Source: Sindora glabra
Taxonomy: Eukaryota > Streptophyta > Magnoliopsida > Fabales > Fabaceae
Assembly: GCA_020226215.1 (NCBI GenBank)
Contig: CM035229.1
Span: 87,437,343 to 87,501,342 of the forward strand
Direction of reading: 5' to 3'
DNA length: 64,000 nt
Below are positions 25,915 through 39,500 of this stretch, in pieces; the stretch's first letter is position 1; the number at the start of each line of letters is the position of its first letter. The notes under the pieces are model-generated. The model did not search any database. It worked only from the letters and a program-made list of their open reading frames with translations, and was not told where the DNA came from. Both the position numbers and the translations under genes were made by a program.

Positions 25915-26700
25915 AAAATTTGTATCATTAGTTAATTTTAATTTTTTTTTGTATATAACCATCTGGTATCCGGACACCATATTGGGTACCAACTAATCCA
26001 GATTCAAGTTGGGTAGAATCACATTGGGAGACAAAGTTCTCCCTACCAAATTTTAACGTAACTGCATTTCCAGATATTCGAATCCGAGACCTCTAGTTAA
26101 GATAGAACAATCCCGTACCAGTTGATTTACGCGTTCGTCGGTTTAATTTTGATCATAAAGACAAAAGTACCAACATAACATTCTATTTTATGAATTACAA
26201 ACAAAAAACAATTTGTTCACTGCCATATTACGCAAATATGAAGATCTATCTTATGCCATGAGAAACTTTATATATTTCAATAAAAGAAAATATTTATATT
26301 TATAATTTTTAATATATTCAGATTTTAAAAATTAACATTCAAATAATAAGATTTATTGTTTTTTTTCTCATGAGAGAGTAAAAATAAAAATCTATGTTAT
26401 AATCAGGCTCATATTTTATTTCATTAAAAGAAGTTAAAAAAAATTAACTCATCAATATCAATCTCCACCTAAAAACGTGCGTTGAATTTCCCTATTTAGA
26501 AGAAAATTTTGTTAACGGAAAGCAATGAATCACCTTGCCCCGGTCCCATTATTTATTATTTTATTTATTTCATCTATTTGGTAAATGGTAATGGTAATAC
26601 GCTAATCTCATATTTACTAAAATGTGCTCCACCTTTTTCTCTTCCTGTAGGTTTTTTCGGCAAAAAACGCTATCGCCAAGGGCTTTTCGTCCTCCCGGAC
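25915..26700. other. Intergenic DNA upstream of the PTPMT1-like gene
   Basis: AT-rich to about 26500, then more balanced as the gene approaches. The stretch 25960-26145 is locally GC-richer and unlike its surroundings, but shows no recognisable feature. The promoter of the phosphatase gene should lie in 26500-26740. Confidence 0.35.
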
Positions 26701-27119
26701 CATTGACCATTTGGTCTCTAAATTGATCGTGCTCTAACTCCATAACTTGGTTCTGCTCCGCCATATTCTTCACACTTCTCTCAGTCTCTCAACGCCGAAT
26801 ACATCACTCTTTCCCTTATTTCGCATCACCCAATCAAGAAAAGCAGTCTGTCAACGCCGAAAACTCCTGCTTTTCCTTTGTTCGAACCAATTATCCGCTT
26901 CTTGCCACTGGGGATCGGCTTCCGATTGCGCTTCTTTCTTGATTCCCAAGCTTTCGGTAATTTTTTCCCCCGTAAAACCTTGGTTTTAATTCATATTCGC
27001 ACAATTCTCTACCTGTTTTTATTTTATTTTAATATGTGAAGTCGAGGCGAGGGATTTAAAATTGTTTTTTAATTGTGATTGGTTTTTGCCGTTTTAGGGC
27101 TTTCATTTCCTTCCGTGGG
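26701..27119 (+). other. Probable 5' UTR with intron of the PTPMT1-like gene
   Basis: The sequence 26750-26956 has UTR-like, C/T-rich composition and ends CTTTCG|GTAATT, a plausible donor at 26957. An acceptor TTGCCGTTTTAG ends at 27097, 22 bases before the chosen start codon. This suggests a 140-bp intron in the 5' UTR. It is inferred from splice-site appearance only; the transcription start is not determined. Confidence 0.5.
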
Positions 27120-28994
27120 ATGAAAATCGAGGAATTGGATGATGTCGAGTCCAATCAGGACGAAAGGAATTATGAGAAGCAAATTGTAAGGGTTGACGCG
27201 AAGAGGGTACTAGTTGGAGCGGGTGCCCGCATCCTATTTTACCCGACACTTTTGTATAATGTACTTCGAAACAAGATTGAAGCCGAGTTCAGATGGTGGG
27301 ATAAAGTCGATGAGGTTCTTTCTCACTGTATTTGTTTTTAATGGCGATTTTATTTGCTTTCATTTCATGGGCCAAGCAAAGTTGGATTTTTTTTTTTAAC
27401 AAATAGTTTTTAGAAAATCCCCTTTTAACTGTCTAGTAACGTGAATTTATCTTCAGATTCATTGGATAGTGTAAGGAAAAGAAAATCATATTTGGGTTTT
27501 TAGTGTTTGTTCTTGGAACAGGATAATCGGTCTGATTATTGATAATCATAATAATGGTGAGATGTGTTCCTTGTTGTCATCTACTTGAATGAGCTTTGAC
27601 TGTACCCTGTTTCAGAGTTGTCATGGGAAGATAAAAGTAACAGCGTTGTAAGTTCCCTTCTGCCAATGATTGGTCAGAAGCGCATGGTTTTGTAGTTTTC
27701 GTGGAAAATGTTTGTTTATTTATGCATTTTCACTTGCTAAAATAGATTGAATTATTAAGCGCCTTTTTTTTAATTGATGGTTGTTCATTGTTCTTTCCAG
27801 TATTTATTATTGGGCGCCGTTCCATTTCCCAAAGATGTTCCGTGTTTGAAGCAGCTTGGTGTGGGTGGTGTAATTACTCTGAACGAACCTTATGAAACGT
27901 TGGTACCATCGTCCTTGTATTATGTAAGTGTTTTATCACTTTGCTCTGCTGATAATGTCATTTCTGCATACTGTGTGCTTCTTACATGTTCGAGAGCCTG
28001 TTGATTTGCTATTAGAAAATTGTGGAATCTCTGATGTCCAATGAAGAGAGCATGTATATGTGTTTGTTTGTGTGTGTGTACATAGAGTAAATATTTTACG
28101 AGGGTTTGTAGTTCTACAATTCCCAGAAGTAGCTTAGCCTCTTTTGTTTCAGTGAAATCCGTTGACCATGTTTGCGGTTTATTTGTTTGATGCATTTCAG
28201 GCTCATGGAATTGATCACCTTGTGATTCCTACGAGGGATTATTTGTTTGCCCCTTCATTTGTGAATATTAGCCGGGCAGTGCAATTCATTCATCGTGAGT
28301 TTTTGATGGCTTAATTGCATCTGTTGCTGTGCAATTCATTCTTCTCACTTCTTATTTTGGTACAGAGAATGCGACATGTGGCAAAACTACTTACGTTCAC
28401 TGTAAAGCTGGGCGAGGGAGGAGTACTACAATTGTGCTATGCTATTTGGTAATTTTATTACGTCCTGTAATCATGTTTGTGGCATCATAGAAACCTGAAG
28501 GTGCCAAGTGGTTTCCTCATGGTCTATTTATGCATCGTAGGTTGAATACAAGCACATGACACCTCGTGCTGCCCTCGAATATGTGCGTTCTCGAAGACCC
28601 AGGGTGCTGTTAGCACCATCACAGTGGAAGGTGTGACTCAGCTTATTTTGTTAGGAGTGCCCCTCCTCCCTCTCTTTTTCTCAAGCTGATGATATAAAAT
28701 GGCTAAAACGATGTTCTTGATTCTTGTAATCAGGCTGTTCAGGATTATAGCAAGCGCCAACCTTCTCCCACCACACCATACTCTCCGTCCCGTGATGCTG
28801 TTTTTATTACCAAAGCTGATCTTGAGGGTTATCATAGCACGTATGATGCTGGTATGGGGTTAGCCATTGTTCCCAAACTGCCAAAGTCTAAACCCATGAT
28901 GGCAAGATTATCTTGCCTCTTCCATTGTCTGAAAGTTTCCGGTAGCATACCAATAACTAGGCGGCTGCCAGTTCCTGAGGCACGTGCTTGCTGA
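27120..28994 (+). CDS. PTPMT1: PTPMT1-type dual-specificity phosphatase, phosphatidylglycerophosphate phosphatase (6 exons)
   Basis: Exons are 27120-27314, 27801-27923, 28201-28294, 28366-28448, 28541-28630 and 28734-28994, all GT-AG, giving 281 residues. The start MKIEELDDVE opens the first exon. The domain begins with LVGAGARILFYPTLLYNVLR and continues with LLGAVPFPKDVP, LGVGGVITLNEPYET, then a general-acid region around D119 in IPTRDYLF, and the P-loop HCKAGRGRS (Cys150, Arg156; CX5R). That P-loop and the LLGAVPF segment are typical of PTPMT1, which dephosphorylates phosphatidylglycerophosphate to phosphatidylglycerol on the way to cardiolipin; plant members (Arabidopsis At2g35680/DSP8 type) also act on phosphoinositides. 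Mitochondrial location is family knowledge; no clear presequence is visible. The C-terminal 80 residues after the phosphatase fold are plant-specific. Intact, flanked on both sides by transposon-rich DNA. Confidence 0.95.
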
Positions 28995-30360
28995 GCCAGT
29001 TTTAGATGGACATATCAAGCTGGCAGCTTGTTTAGAATATGGTAGCGAAATCTGATGGTTTTTGCATTTCGGTACAATTGTGTTACAGCAAGAGATGTTG
29101 TACACGATGAACATAGAGGATAAGATTTCATCTTGGTTATGGATTACAGGTTAAGAAGAATAACTTGTACTACCAGTACATAAATCTCAAGTCAGTTTTC
29201 ATTTGCACAAAAGTCATTCTGTTTTTGGATGTCAAGAATCATCATGAGGTTGTTTTCTTGACATCAAGAGGTTGTTTACATGTTTGTAAATCCAAGATCG
29301 TTGTATCAATAAAATTGCGGTGAATGAGATCTGTTGGGGTAACAGTTCTTAACTCTGTCATCCCTGTGCCAGAAAAATGCACCCATTTTGCACATTTACT
29401 ATGGTGTCTGTTGCTGGCATTGAACTGGCAACCGGAAACATTTGGACGAGAGACGTCACAGCCATTATTTTCGATGTATAGTCGAAGACCTTTACATCCT
29501 ACTGGAATTGGAATAGGCATGTGTGATCATGAATGATGAATTAATAAGAAATGTGTAGGCAGATTGGAATGCAAGTCATAAGCTAAATTTTCCGCAAAAG
29601 CGGTTCACGATGGATGACGTTAACCATTCTAGAACCTTGCTACTCTTTGTACCAGATACATATTACAAACTAATGCGGGCTCAACTAAGCTTAAAATCAG
29701 GTTTCAGTGTGAGCCTCTCTTTGGGCCTGATCAGGCCCATTCCCATGCTCTTTGAGCTGATATGGTCCAATGAATCAACTTGCGTATTTAACTAAAACGC
29801 CACTTTAATTTACATTCACCTTTATTTTAATGTGTAATATGATTTTATAGGATTTGTTGTTGTATTAAAAATAGAAATCCTGTAAATTATACATGCAAAA
29901 TTTTATATTATTATTTAATACCTCGTCATTACACCTTAAAATTGACATAAAATATACTTCTTAAATATAAGAAAGAGTTTACTATTTGATTAAATATTTG
30001 TTGTTCTTTATTTTTTTAAAGAAAAATTTCATATTCAATATCAATATTATGATTTTTTTTTTATAATCTATCATTTGGGAATGATATAAAAATCACAATC
30101 TCTAGAAAGTTATACAATAATGTAAGAATAGATTTAACTTAAATTGGTATCAATTAATTCACATCTCATTGACTATAGTTGGTTTTTGACAATTTTCCAA
30201 TCAATTAGGTTGGTTTCAATTGGATAACCTACGAAATAGAGAAGGTGATGGTCATATAAGGTGGTCGAGACACTGCGAAATATATTTTAATGCATAGTTT
30301 AGTAAAATAACAAAGGAAACTAATAATATGAGAGAGTATTAAATTGTTTGGGATTATGGG
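28995..30360. other. Intergenic region after the PTPMT1-like gene
   Basis: The first few hundred bases are the likely 3' UTR, with AATAAA at about 29308. Small reading frames on both strands between 29240 and 29795 do not resemble any protein I know. From 29800 the sequence becomes AT-rich up to the hAT element. Confidence 0.4.
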
Positions 30361-31259
30361 AGTGTATCTAAGGATGAAAATAGATCGAGTTTGTTTAGCA
30401 AAATAATGATTTAAGTTTGGTTTATTAACTTATACAAAACTTTAATATATGCTCAACCTAACCTTTTTAAAAAGTTTGATTTGACTTAATAACCTATTTA
30501 AAAGCTTCTATTTATAAATAAAATTTTAAATAAACTAATAAGTCAAGGTTTAGAAGGTCTTGCATAGGCTAAAAGCCTATTTAAGCCTACATATTCATAA
30601 ACTAACATATGCATAGCATATAGTGAAATATACCATTTGGCCTTCTTAAAAGCCATCTTATTAGTATACAATTATGAATTACTATTTCTTAACAATATCC
30701 TTTAAAACTCAAATTAAAAAACTAAAATTCAAATAACATTATGTTTAGATATCATTGTTCATTTTACCAACATCAACAAATACAAACTAATTCATCATAA
30801 ACATCAAAACAAGCATTAAGAATATAAACTAGCTCACCATCAACAGTACAATTAATAATAAATCCAAACTACTTCCATTAACAATAGGTTCCAATAATAT
30901 CAACAATACAAAAAGTAGCAAGTTGACCATCAAATTGTTCTCTTCACCAACATCTAATTCTTCTTGCTGCTAATTACTAGCATATAATTCATCAAAATGA
31001 ATCAAACAATTAAATCTTTCAAGAAACAATACAAATATATTGGCAAAAACATCTCAAGAAATAAATTTACCAATTTCTTAGTATGTAGACTTTATCAACA
31101 ATCAATCAATCAAGTTTTCAAGATTATTTTTGCTTGTTTAGTTTTCTCCTATAACAAGAATATATTAATAAAAATGTAGCAATTAAAATACAACCAACTA
31201 AAGATGGGAAATAAGAAATTTAAGTTTATGCCTTTTACTTTGTCTTCAAATCATAATTA

Positions 31260-33050
31260 TTACATAGCTAATCCTTCCCACAAATGAGAATTTCAATAGA
31301 ATTTTTATTTAGCTTAGCATGATACTTGTTAATAACTCTTTCTCTAGCAATGAATAAGGACTCTAAAGCTACAGTTGAAATCGAAATAGCTAGTATATTA
31401 GTTGCCATCTTTGACAAAACTTTTTATTTCAAGCTATTGTTCCTTCACCACTCTAAATCACTAAAGGAAGACTTAAAACTATCATAAAGAATATAGATAG
31501 GATTATCATAAAGAATTTAGAAACCTTCCTCAAGATAAGATTCTAACTCTAATTTCACTGGAGGAATTGCTCCCTTTTCACGCATAATGTTCATGATTTC
31601 ATCAAATCCAATTGCACATGGATAATGAAATTTAGAAGTAGGAAAATAGTTATTTTTGCTAATACTTGTTTCACCATAAGAGGGTGAATCTTTTTTGTAC
31701 AATTCCAAATACTCATTATGTAAATCTCATAATGCCCTTTGCACTTTCTTCACATTCATTTTAGCCTTAATCTTTAATTTATATATCAATGAAAAGCTTA
31801 TGTTAACAATGTAGAGTTTACACCTTGGATCCAAAATAGAAGCGATGGCCATTAGTAGGTTGCACTCCCCTAATATTTATCAAAATTTTCTTTTATATGC
31901 TTGCCATTTTCTTTCATGAATGAATTCTAATTATCAATAACAGCATCAAGTGCCTGTTTCACTTTATAAACTTCACTAAGATACAAATTAGCAATAGAAT
32001 ATTCACCGCTTGAAATGATATGAGTGGATAGATTGAAAACGGCTAGAAATTAACAAACCTTATCAACCTTCTAATCTTTAAATGATAATGCATAATTATA
32101 ATGTGGCTCCTTTTCTTGATAATTTGAAAATACAGTCTTGAACTTCATTATAATAGATAACATTAAGAATATTGAATTTTATCTTGTTAGATAATCAATA
32201 ATCAACTTCCTTTCTTTCAAGTTTTTCTATTCAATAACGTCACAGAAGGCTTTCAACCTTGCATTAAACATAATTAGTATAATTAACACTCTCACAAACA
32301 TTATGAAAGACATCCTTAATCTTGTTAAGACCATCTTGCATGAGCAAGTTTATTAGGTGCGCATAACTTTGAACATGAAACAAATCTCTATTAAGGACTA
32401 ACTTATTACTTAACAATAAGTTCTCCTTAAGATTCCTTATATAAAAGTTAATAAGAAGTAATGTCAATAAATGTCAAGGACACTTTGTTTTCAATTCCCC
32501 ATGCTTTCAAACATTCAAAAGTTACATTAGCCACATCAATTCCAGGCCTTAGAGCAGGAACTTTCAAAAAACTTAAAAATCTTTTTTGAAGATTCCATCT
32601 TACATTAATAAAATGACCAAAGATAGCCATATATTTAGTGACCTAATGATATGATTTTCACATATCTATTGTGATGCTAATCTTGCTTAAATTCTTCAAT
32701 AAAGCTTTCAAATTTTTGTAATAGGTTTTATGTACTACGTTTGATTTGGATTTTTTCTTCGTATAAACTTTCTTGATTCCAATATTCTACACAATTTTAG
32801 GTTGAAAATAGGAAATTAGTTACATCAATAATGAGCTTTTTTAACTTCTCTTAATCCAAGGTTATTTGTGGATCCACTTATTTTTTTCTTAAGCGCTTGA
32901 TGTTTATTTTAATTTGATTGAAAGGCTATTTCAAATTATGATTTTTTTAAGTTTCTCACTATGTTTATGTTTCACCTCATATGAAATCTCTTAAACACTT
33001 TTAATTAAAAAATACTTTTCGACAAGCCTTTATTTTTATCTTTTTACATG
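31260..33050 (-). pseudogene. hAT transposase relic: catalytic core and C-terminal dimerisation domain
   Basis: Minus-strand segments follow the order of a plant RICESLEEPER/Ac-like hAT transposase. They are: NLSKISITIDM followed by a stop where Trp is expected (about 32690); KYMAIFGHFINVRWNLQKR (about 32620), the 'YM..T.HFID..W.LQ' segment; LFHVQSYAHLINLLMQDGL (about 32350); GAIPPVKLELESYLEE (about 31520); and the dimerisation domain KVLSKMATNILAIS followed by ISTVALESLF and RERVINKYHAKL, ending EILICGKD with a stop where Trp is expected (about 31270). Several stops and frameshifts show it is dead. The segment right of 32850 is too decayed to align, so the link to the N-terminal piece at 36-41 kb is inferred from the shared terminal repeats and not from a continuous frame. 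Confidence 0.82.
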
Positions 33051-36000
33051 ACTTTCAAATTTTGAAACTTTTAAGAGAGGAAAAAAGATAATATTGAAAT
33101 TTGTCTTTTTATCTTCTAAGATAATATTGAAACTTTTCTTTTTTTTTATATGTTAACATTACATTGAAAATATGAATCCAAATTCTAAATTTTAGATTAT
33201 TTAAAAAATTAATTTAGGGCTATATCCAATTTAAATTACCTAATAGAGTTTTAAAATTATCGTACAAGTATTTAATTTCTAAAATTTAGATTAAATCAAA
33301 GGGATTATATACTTAAAGAGCATATTTGAGGCTATAATATAGTTAATGAGTAAATAGAAATTTAGGTAAAGTTCTATAAGTATTTGTTGTGACGTTTTCA
33401 ATTATAATTCTGTATGTGTATTACTTTCACAATTCAACACTAATAATTACAATTCAATAAATATTTCTATATTTTAAGATTTATATAGAATAGCAAGAGA
33501 AAGATTTACTTTCATACTTTGGCCAAAGAAGCTCTTAGAGAAAGCTTTTAACAAGGCTTTTGATGCTAACATAATGTTCATTTTCACATTACTCATGCAA
33601 ATTGCATTGCACTTGCCTATAATCAATATTTACCTAAAAAATTATGGAACTAAAAAAAGAAAGAGAAAAAATTTAGTGTATGGAACATAAGAATTATAAA
33701 TACTAATTAAAAGACTTCGAGTTAGATCTTGTTTGGACAAAAGAGATTGGAGAAAATTGAGTATAGGTTAGTATTCCACATAATAAGTGTCATATGAGCC
33801 AATATTGTTGAAATTGGGTAGTAATTGGTATTCCACATAGTTTGTATTTCAATTATAACCATCCTTAGTAATTTACACTTTGTTTATAGTGGTTAATGCA
33901 AAATTATTTTTTATGATTTAATATTTTGAAGCTTTTTAATTGAGGAATCATATTGAATTATACTTCAACTTTTATGTATGCAAGTTAGAAAAATATTTTC
34001 ATAAAAAATACTTTTGATGTGTTTTTAAACCTATTTGCATTTAGTGTTCTTTTCAATTAATTTACCATTATTTCCTTCACTCATTACCTACTATTAGGAA
34101 AATTTATTTTATCAATACCTAATATTTTTATATTTGATGATATAGGTTCTTTCTCATTTAGTTTTTCTTTTGAAAAGCTTGCACATTTGTTAATTTTGGT
34201 GATGATATGAACAAGAGCTAACCTAAAATTCTCTTTGGCCTTCTTATGAATTAGACTTATTTTTCAACAATGCTAAGCTTTTGTTGCTGGCTTCCAAATG
34301 TAATCTACAAGTAGGCCAAAGATGATATTGAGTTAGCTTTTTCCCTACCACAATCAAATAAAAAAGAACTTGTATCATTAGATGTAAAAATAATAGGTAT
34401 TAATAAGATAATTTCTTCTAGCAATAAACAGAGAGTGAAGGAAGTAATAGTAAATAAATTGAAAAAGGAACTAAATACATTTGGTAAAGGGTATTTAACT
34501 CGTTGATACACAACTATGTTATTAGCATGTGTCTAGAAATTAAATTGAAAAGGGAACTAAATGCACTTGTGTTGTTAATCTTTAGTTTACTTTGTATTAT
34601 TTTTTAATATTTACAAAACATCCAGCCATGTATTGGGGACAACCACTAACATATCCATAGAGTTCAAACCTAGCTAATGAAAGGATATGGACTACATCTA
34701 GAGGGCAATTCATAAGTATTGGATAAGATTCAACTGAACATTTGTAATTTTTTATTTTTTTATTATTTTATTTAAACTAATGTCATATGTTAGTGACTTT
34801 ATATAAAGGTTATAAAAAATTTCTTGTAATTAGTATGTAATGAATTTATATTCATAGAAATTTCTTTTCCTATGTTGCAATCTTATATTAGTGTAATAAT
34901 ATAGTCAAAAAATGAAGTGACCCAAATGAAAAAAGAAAGAAAAACAAGCAAAGAAGATTCATGCATCAGATAAGGGTGGCTAATTGCATATTAGAGGATT
35001 TATATTTATTGCTAAGTATAAAAAGAGGATGGAAATTTTTTACTTTTAATTTATAGTCCTGCACTTTGGATTTTAATAAGTTTTGTAATTATAATTGTGT
35101 ATATGATTGCTATAGAAAGTAGATGTTGCAAAAAAGGTAACTCATTATTTGATATTTTCAAGCACATTGAAGTTTAAAAAAAAAGTAATACTTTTATAGA
35201 TTAGAGATTTTTTGTATTATATGTAAGTTATAGATGACATATTTCTTTTATTAGCTTAGCAATATTTTAAATTAGTTTACTATGATTATTTAATACTTTC
35301 TTAATTGTAGGAAGAGTTTCTAAAGCTTAAAGAAATAGATTCCTAATAATTCTTAGATGAAGATGAGGGCACATTTTTATATGTCCATGACATAAGCAAT
35401 TAGGGAGCTTACAACTTTAAAAAAAATGTGTAAATAACTAGATATTCATGAGTGGCAACATAATAGAGAAAATAAATAGTGTTAAAAATTATCCTTATGA
35501 TTTCTTCGAAGCAGTTTCTTGCTTTCATGTCCATAAATTCATTTTTTTTAGAAATACATATTTTTTTTACAATTAGTACTCTCAAATTCATTCTATTAAA
35601 TTGATAACACAAAAAATAAATATGGCCATCTTTATCTATTTTAAAGTGATAATTTAACACAGATTATAGTCAAGATAAGATAATAGTTCAAGAGCAGTCA
35701 CTTGCATCTTAATAGTTGATGATTGAGTAAAATGAGTGCACAATATTGATATATTGTTCAAGAAATAGCCATTTAGAGTTTTTGTTTTTATGTGTATAAA
35801 CCTTAAAATCATTTTTTTAAAGATATATATTGAAATCTATTGATTTCATTATCTTTTTTTCTTAATATAAATAAAATGTGCACATTTAATTTTGCTTTAT
35901 GAATTAGTTTTATGCCATGAAATTCAATTCAAATATTTAATTCTTGATAAGGTTTAAGCTTTATAAAATTAAATTAAGTAGGATGCTTACTATTTAGATT

Positions 36001-36078
36001 GCTATAAGCATAGATAGAATATTAAAAAATTTATCTCATATTGTATGCATAATATTATCAATGGTATTTTCAAGACTG
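33051..36078. other. Unresolved AT-rich interior of the hAT element
   Basis: About 3 kb with no protein similarity that I can recognise. It lies between two parts of the hAT transposase, so it is either an additional insertion or decayed intron-like sequence. No flanking duplication was identified. Small reading frames such as 34305-34511 and 35409-35660 (minus) show no family resemblance. Confidence 0.35.
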
Positions 36079-36419
36079 ACCACTAATTTTTTTAGAATTC
36101 CTAGTTTCGCAAACGGATTTATCAAAAGATTACAATCAACAATAGATTTATATATTGCTAAATCAATATTTAGTAATAGATTTAGGGTTAGACTTAAATT
36201 CATGATAGAAATATCCATTACTAATTCATGTTTCAAGAACGAAAATCCATTAATGGATATAAAATTAGCAACGGATAAACACATCGTTAATTTCTTTCAT
36301 CATTGTTTTACTAAATGCAATGAATAACATAAATCCTCAATAATTCAATTGCTAAAGTATTGTTTATTGATACCTTTTTTTCTAAATTAATGATAGATTT
36401 TTTTCGTCACTAATTAGTG
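36079..36419. repeat. Possible CACTA-like miniature element
   Basis: The plus strand starts CACTAATTTTTTTAG and ends CGTCACTAATTAGTG, so both ends read CACTAATT inward. Inside are subterminal-type words ATTGCTAAATC, TTTAGTAATAGATT and TTAGCAACGGAT, which resemble short direct and inverted repeats near CACTA element ends. The right end sits directly beside hAT coding sequence (36430-36528). The expected 3-bp target duplication does not match (GAC versus TTT), so the call is tentative. Confidence 0.35.
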
Positions 36420-36429
36420 TTTTTTTCTT

Positions 36430-36528
36430 TTTTGAATTCTAGATTTGCATATTCAAAAGGCTATATCAAAATTTCATCTTCAACAATGCTAAAAGAATGC
36501 TCACATACCATTATAGTTGAAGCAAGAA
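36430..36528 (-). pseudogene. hAT transposase relic, middle fragment
   Basis: On the minus strand this reads ASTIMVCEHSFSIVEDEI and then a stop and FEYANLEFKK. It corresponds to the 'LA.MI..HE.PFSIVE..GF' segment that follows the BED finger in plant hAT transposases. It joins in frame to the fragment at 40899-40990 if the LTR-like insert and one copy of its target duplication are disregarded. This fixes the insertion point of that element precisely. Confidence 0.75.
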
Positions 36529-39500
36529 TGTCATGACATGAATTTGATCATGATTAGTATGGATTCTATTATCTAGCTTCCTCCAACCTCAACATTGTTC
36601 ACACAAATTCTATGCAACAAAAATTGTTCTATTTCTACAATGACTTAAAATTCATAACATTTTTTTTTTTTTTACAAAAACAAATAGAATCTTCCTTTTT
36701 TTTTACATTTCTTGAGAGCCACATGCTTTAAATCATACAACCTATTTTACATATAACTCAATGATAACCTAGACACACATATGCAGATAGATAATTCATT
36801 ATCTCTAATCCTTGAATTTATTTCCAATAGAATCCCAACTTAATTTCAATTATGTTTTTCTTGGATTGCCTTGAACTTCCATTCAAGCTATGCAATTTGA
36901 TATTCTCTAGTTAAAACTTAAAAATGTTAAAAATAAGGAATAAAATTTACAATATCAATGAATTTATATTTATCAAAGAAAATATTATCAGTAAATGATT
37001 ATAATTAATAAGAAGTAATATAAAATAACTTTTGAGTGGTTTTAAGTGATTTTTAGTGCTTATACTCAACAACCTTACCTTATTTAACAATCTAATATTC
37101 ACACTCCTATACTCATACTTATATTAACAATCATATACATAAATAATAGAATCTAAAAAAAGATTCTTTATAATTCTATCATCATTCAATTCAATTATAA
37201 TATCAAAGAGAAATCTATTCAACATTACAAGTGGAGCAGGGCTCCCAAACATATTGGTTCATACACAGTCATTTATAAATGCATAGTTTTAAATATCAAT
37301 CCTTTCAAGAATTTATTTATGGTCAATCGTGTCATTCTCAAATAGCTACCAAGGCTTAACCATAACTTAATCATTGCAATCATATTGATAAAAATGCTCA
37401 GGGACATTATATTATAATTCATAACACATTATTCAATAATTTAATATAAAGAATACATACATCTATCTTTTAATTCTCAGGTCAACTTTATACCTTTTAT
37501 AGGCTTTCCATTTTTATCATTTTAGGATTTACCTTCTATCTTTTAGAAACATATCATTAGGAATTTTTCGTTTGCTATTCATATCACCTTTTTGCACAAA
37601 ATTTTCAATTCCAATACTACTTGTGTTATAATTTACAATATAATTTACACACTAAAACTCAAGTTTTAAATATCATAGTTTCAATTTGATTTCTATATAA
37701 ACCAGATAATTAATTATCTTCATAGACTAATATTAGAATATATAGTGGTATATAACAACATTGCCATGCTTTCTTACATGGCCATAAACATTCAATTGCA
37801 TCATAAATGGTTCATACTATATCTTTTAACATATTTTCGTCATATACATAACAATATAATTCTAATTATGACACAACTGTACCATTTAACATTGCATTCT
37901 AATCACAATTAATCAATGATTAATGATAATACTACCATGCTTTTTAAGCATGATCATTCAATAGTCATTCAAACCGATAATCATTACCTTATCACAAATA
38001 TTATTTTCATGTTACTCATCTTTTCACCTTTTTTTCCTATTTGGTACGTCATTATGATAACTTATTAGTGTATAAGTATTTCCTATTTTCTTTCCAATTA
38101 TTAAAATTTCAAATTTAAATTATAATATAATAGCACTCTAGATCATCAACTACTATATTTTCCACTACTAGCTTTTAAAGTCAAAATATACCTTTATATA
38201 GTGATTTTTGGAATCAAGCTTATATACTCCTAACAAACTCTATTCATATCACTTTATCATTTTATATTATCATTTTCTTATATTTTCAAAATTATCATAA
38301 AAAGGTTTAGAATTTTTTAGAAATGAGAACTTTTCACGATAATTATAAAATAATTGAAATATTAGAGCTTTTTGCTTTAAGAAAACTTAAATCATATTTT
38401 GTTATAAAACTAAGCACATGATTCTTAATAATTTTAACTCTATTTTAAAGAAATTAAATATCATATTTTAAGTATTTGCTTGAATCACATTTCAAATACC
38501 TAAAAAATATTAAAATTTTATGATATTAATTTACTCTAAGAATACTAGTCTAATATTCTAGAGCATTAAATCTTTATTTTATTAGTTTTTTGTCATGCAA
38601 TTAAAAAATAATAAAATAAGATTCCTTTTTTTTAAATCCAACATAATGAAATTGAATTATCAAAACTTTATGCTATAAAAATATTCTATGCATATCATTT
38701 TATGAAACTATACATTTAGTTAATAATATTTTTAACTTTACTTCAATAAAGTTACCAAATCACATTTCTCATATCTGGCCTTAAGCCATTTTTATGACAT
38801 TGGTATTAAATGTATAATAGCAGTATAAACTAAATCATATCATATATGTATATCATGTTTTTAATTTAACCACAATATAAGACAATTAATTTATCACCAT
38901 AATCATCTTCATTCATAGTATCATAACTTTAAACACATCCATGTTTCTATAAAGCACACCCAACGATCAAACAATAGTTCCACACTTTTCACATGTAGTT
39001 ACAAGTCAAGTACAATCATAATCACAATTTCAATTAAGCATACATTCATCTCAATTAAGCAATAACCCATATAATTCTTTCATCATATTATTTACAAAAG
39101 GTCAATTAATAATAATTAATAAGAAACAAATGGTGCTTCAAAGGCACCATTACACACAATAATATTTAGCATAATGAGAAGTAACCATGATCACAAGTTC
39201 CCTATACTTATTCATATTAAGGTGTATAGTTACACACATTCAATCTCATGATTTTACAATATATCATTTTAGTATATAAAATAAATAAATTATATGAAAA
39301 TTAAGTAGAAAAGCTCCTAAAATAGATATAAATTCACCTAGGAATGCTCATTTGCTTCAAAGATCCTTAAATAATCTACTTTCATGTTTTTTCTTTCTTC
39401 TTACTTCATAGTTTATAAGGATAATTTATAAATATTAATATTACTTATTTCATGATTACCTATTATGTACTTATTATATAAATATAATAAACTACTTTAT

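Noticed and set aside
36061..36327. Overlapping 88- and 82-codon frames on opposite strands
   Set aside because: They arise from inverted subterminal-type repeats of a possible CACTA-like miniature element.
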